DNA of 6,659 nt, from the NCBI GenBank assembly GCA_029268165.1, contig JAJUGM010000190.1:1-6659 (forward strand), in the 5' to 3' direction. A program made the translations under genes and the position numbers. How positions within the stretch are numbered: the stretch's first letter is position 1; the number at the start of each line of letters is the position of its first letter. The notes under the pieces are model-generated. The model saw only the letters and a program-made list of their open reading frames with translations, had not been told where the DNA came from and searched no databases. Below, in pieces: positions 6,361 through 6,659 of the stretch. The stretch is from Bacteroidota bacterium. GTDB lineage: Bacteria > Bacteroidota > Bacteroidia > Bacteroidales > UBA10428.

Positions 6361-6386
6361 TACTTCATATTTATTTTTTATTTTTA
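6353..6386 (+). promoter_or_regulatory. Candidate + strand promoter for the TPR-like gene
   Basis: ATTG at 6353-6356 and TATTTTTA at 6379-6386 (TAnnTTTG with the final base changed) are 22 nt apart, at the long end of the usual spacing. The ATG at 6408 is 21 nt downstream. The surrounding T-rich sequence makes chance matches easy. Confidence 0.3.
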
Positions 6387-6407
6387 TTGCGAGAAACAGT
6401 ATCGTTT

Positions 6408-6659
6408 ATGAGAGTATCGTACGTTTTTTGGCTCAGCATGGCAATAGGCCTCACCTTCCATATACATTCCGATATTTATGCAACATCTATTATCAATCAG
6501 CAGATTAAAAAACTGGATGACCTGATGATGGCTTATGAATGGAAAGCAGCCATAAAATTATGTGATTCGGTGCTTGCCCAAAATGGCAACAACCATGAAC
6601 TCAATGCTCAGTATGCTTTAAGGAAAGGTATTCTTGAATTTGAAACAGGAGATATTGAC
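6408..6659 (+). CDS. Exported TPR-like protein, 3' end beyond the window
   Basis: 84 residues from the ATG at 6408, open to the last base. Residues 1-25 look like a signal peptide: MRVSYVFWLSMAIGLTFHIH, then cleavage after DIYA. What follows is predicted to be helical: about 29-57 (QQIKKLDDLMMAYEWKAAIK onward) and about 63-80 (HELNAQYALRKGILEFETGD). The alternation and the W-KAAIKLCDSVL and A-YALRKGILEFETGD patterns resemble tetratricopeptide repeats, which usually serve as protein-protein binding scaffolds. In Bacteroidota such N-termini occur on secreted TPR proteins with many different C-terminal domains, so nothing more specific can be said. An internal ATG at 6438 would shorten the signal peptide and is less likely. 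It is transcribed away from the possible small - strand gene, so it starts a new unit. Confidence 0.65.
   Translation, partial: MRVSYVFWLSMAIGLTFHIHSDIYATSIINQQIKKLDDLMMAYEWKAAIKLCDSVLAQNGNNHELNAQYALRKGILEFETGDID

Noticed and set aside
6320..6508. + strand open frame of 62 codons
   Set aside because: It overlaps the TPR-like gene in another frame, where the 6408 frame has a signal peptide and a helical repeat pattern and stays open to the window end.

Overview
The window looks like a piece of a Bacteroidota chromosome, probably a Bacteroidales-like or uncultured relative. Three things point there. A large secreted protein carries a C-terminal type IX secretion (T9SS) sorting domain. A PASTA-repeat protein sits on a single membrane anchor with no kinase domain. 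The recognisable promoters fit the Bacteroidota pattern (TTG/TTTG, about 20 nt, then TAnnTTTG), with no strong Shine-Dalgarno sequences before the genes. All sizeable genes are on the + strand and intact, except for the two cut by the window edges.

Layout. (1) 1-1767: 3' part of a family 3 glycoside hydrolase with nucleophile and acid/base both visible. (2) 1768-2408: 641 bases with no convincing gene. Its core, about 1905-2252, is dense in hairpins and looks like an interspersed structured repeat. A Bacteroidota-type promoter lies at its right end (2345-2376). (3) 2409-6191: a tight three-gene cluster, probably one operon (gaps of 4 and 11 nt): a membrane-anchored protein with three PASTA domains, a 632-residue T9SS-secreted protein of unknown function, and an RluD-like 23S rRNA pseudouridine synthase. 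(4) 6192-6407: 216 bases holding a weak terminator candidate, a possible 29-codon gene on the - strand with an acidic/proline-rich tail, and two candidate divergent promoters that share one small palindrome. (5) 6408-6659: 5' end of an exported, helix-rich, TPR-like protein that runs off the window.

How it fits together. The GH3 enzyme is probably the end of a separate carbohydrate-degradation unit and is insulated from the next operon by the repeat block. The PASTA/T9SS/pseudouridine synthase cluster joins envelope proteins to a ribosome-modification enzyme. The link is co-transcription rather than an obvious shared pathway. The least explained parts are the structured repeat at 1905-2252 and the small - strand gene with its divergent promoter region. 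Nothing in the window is clearly a phage, transposase, CRISPR array, tRNA or rRNA.
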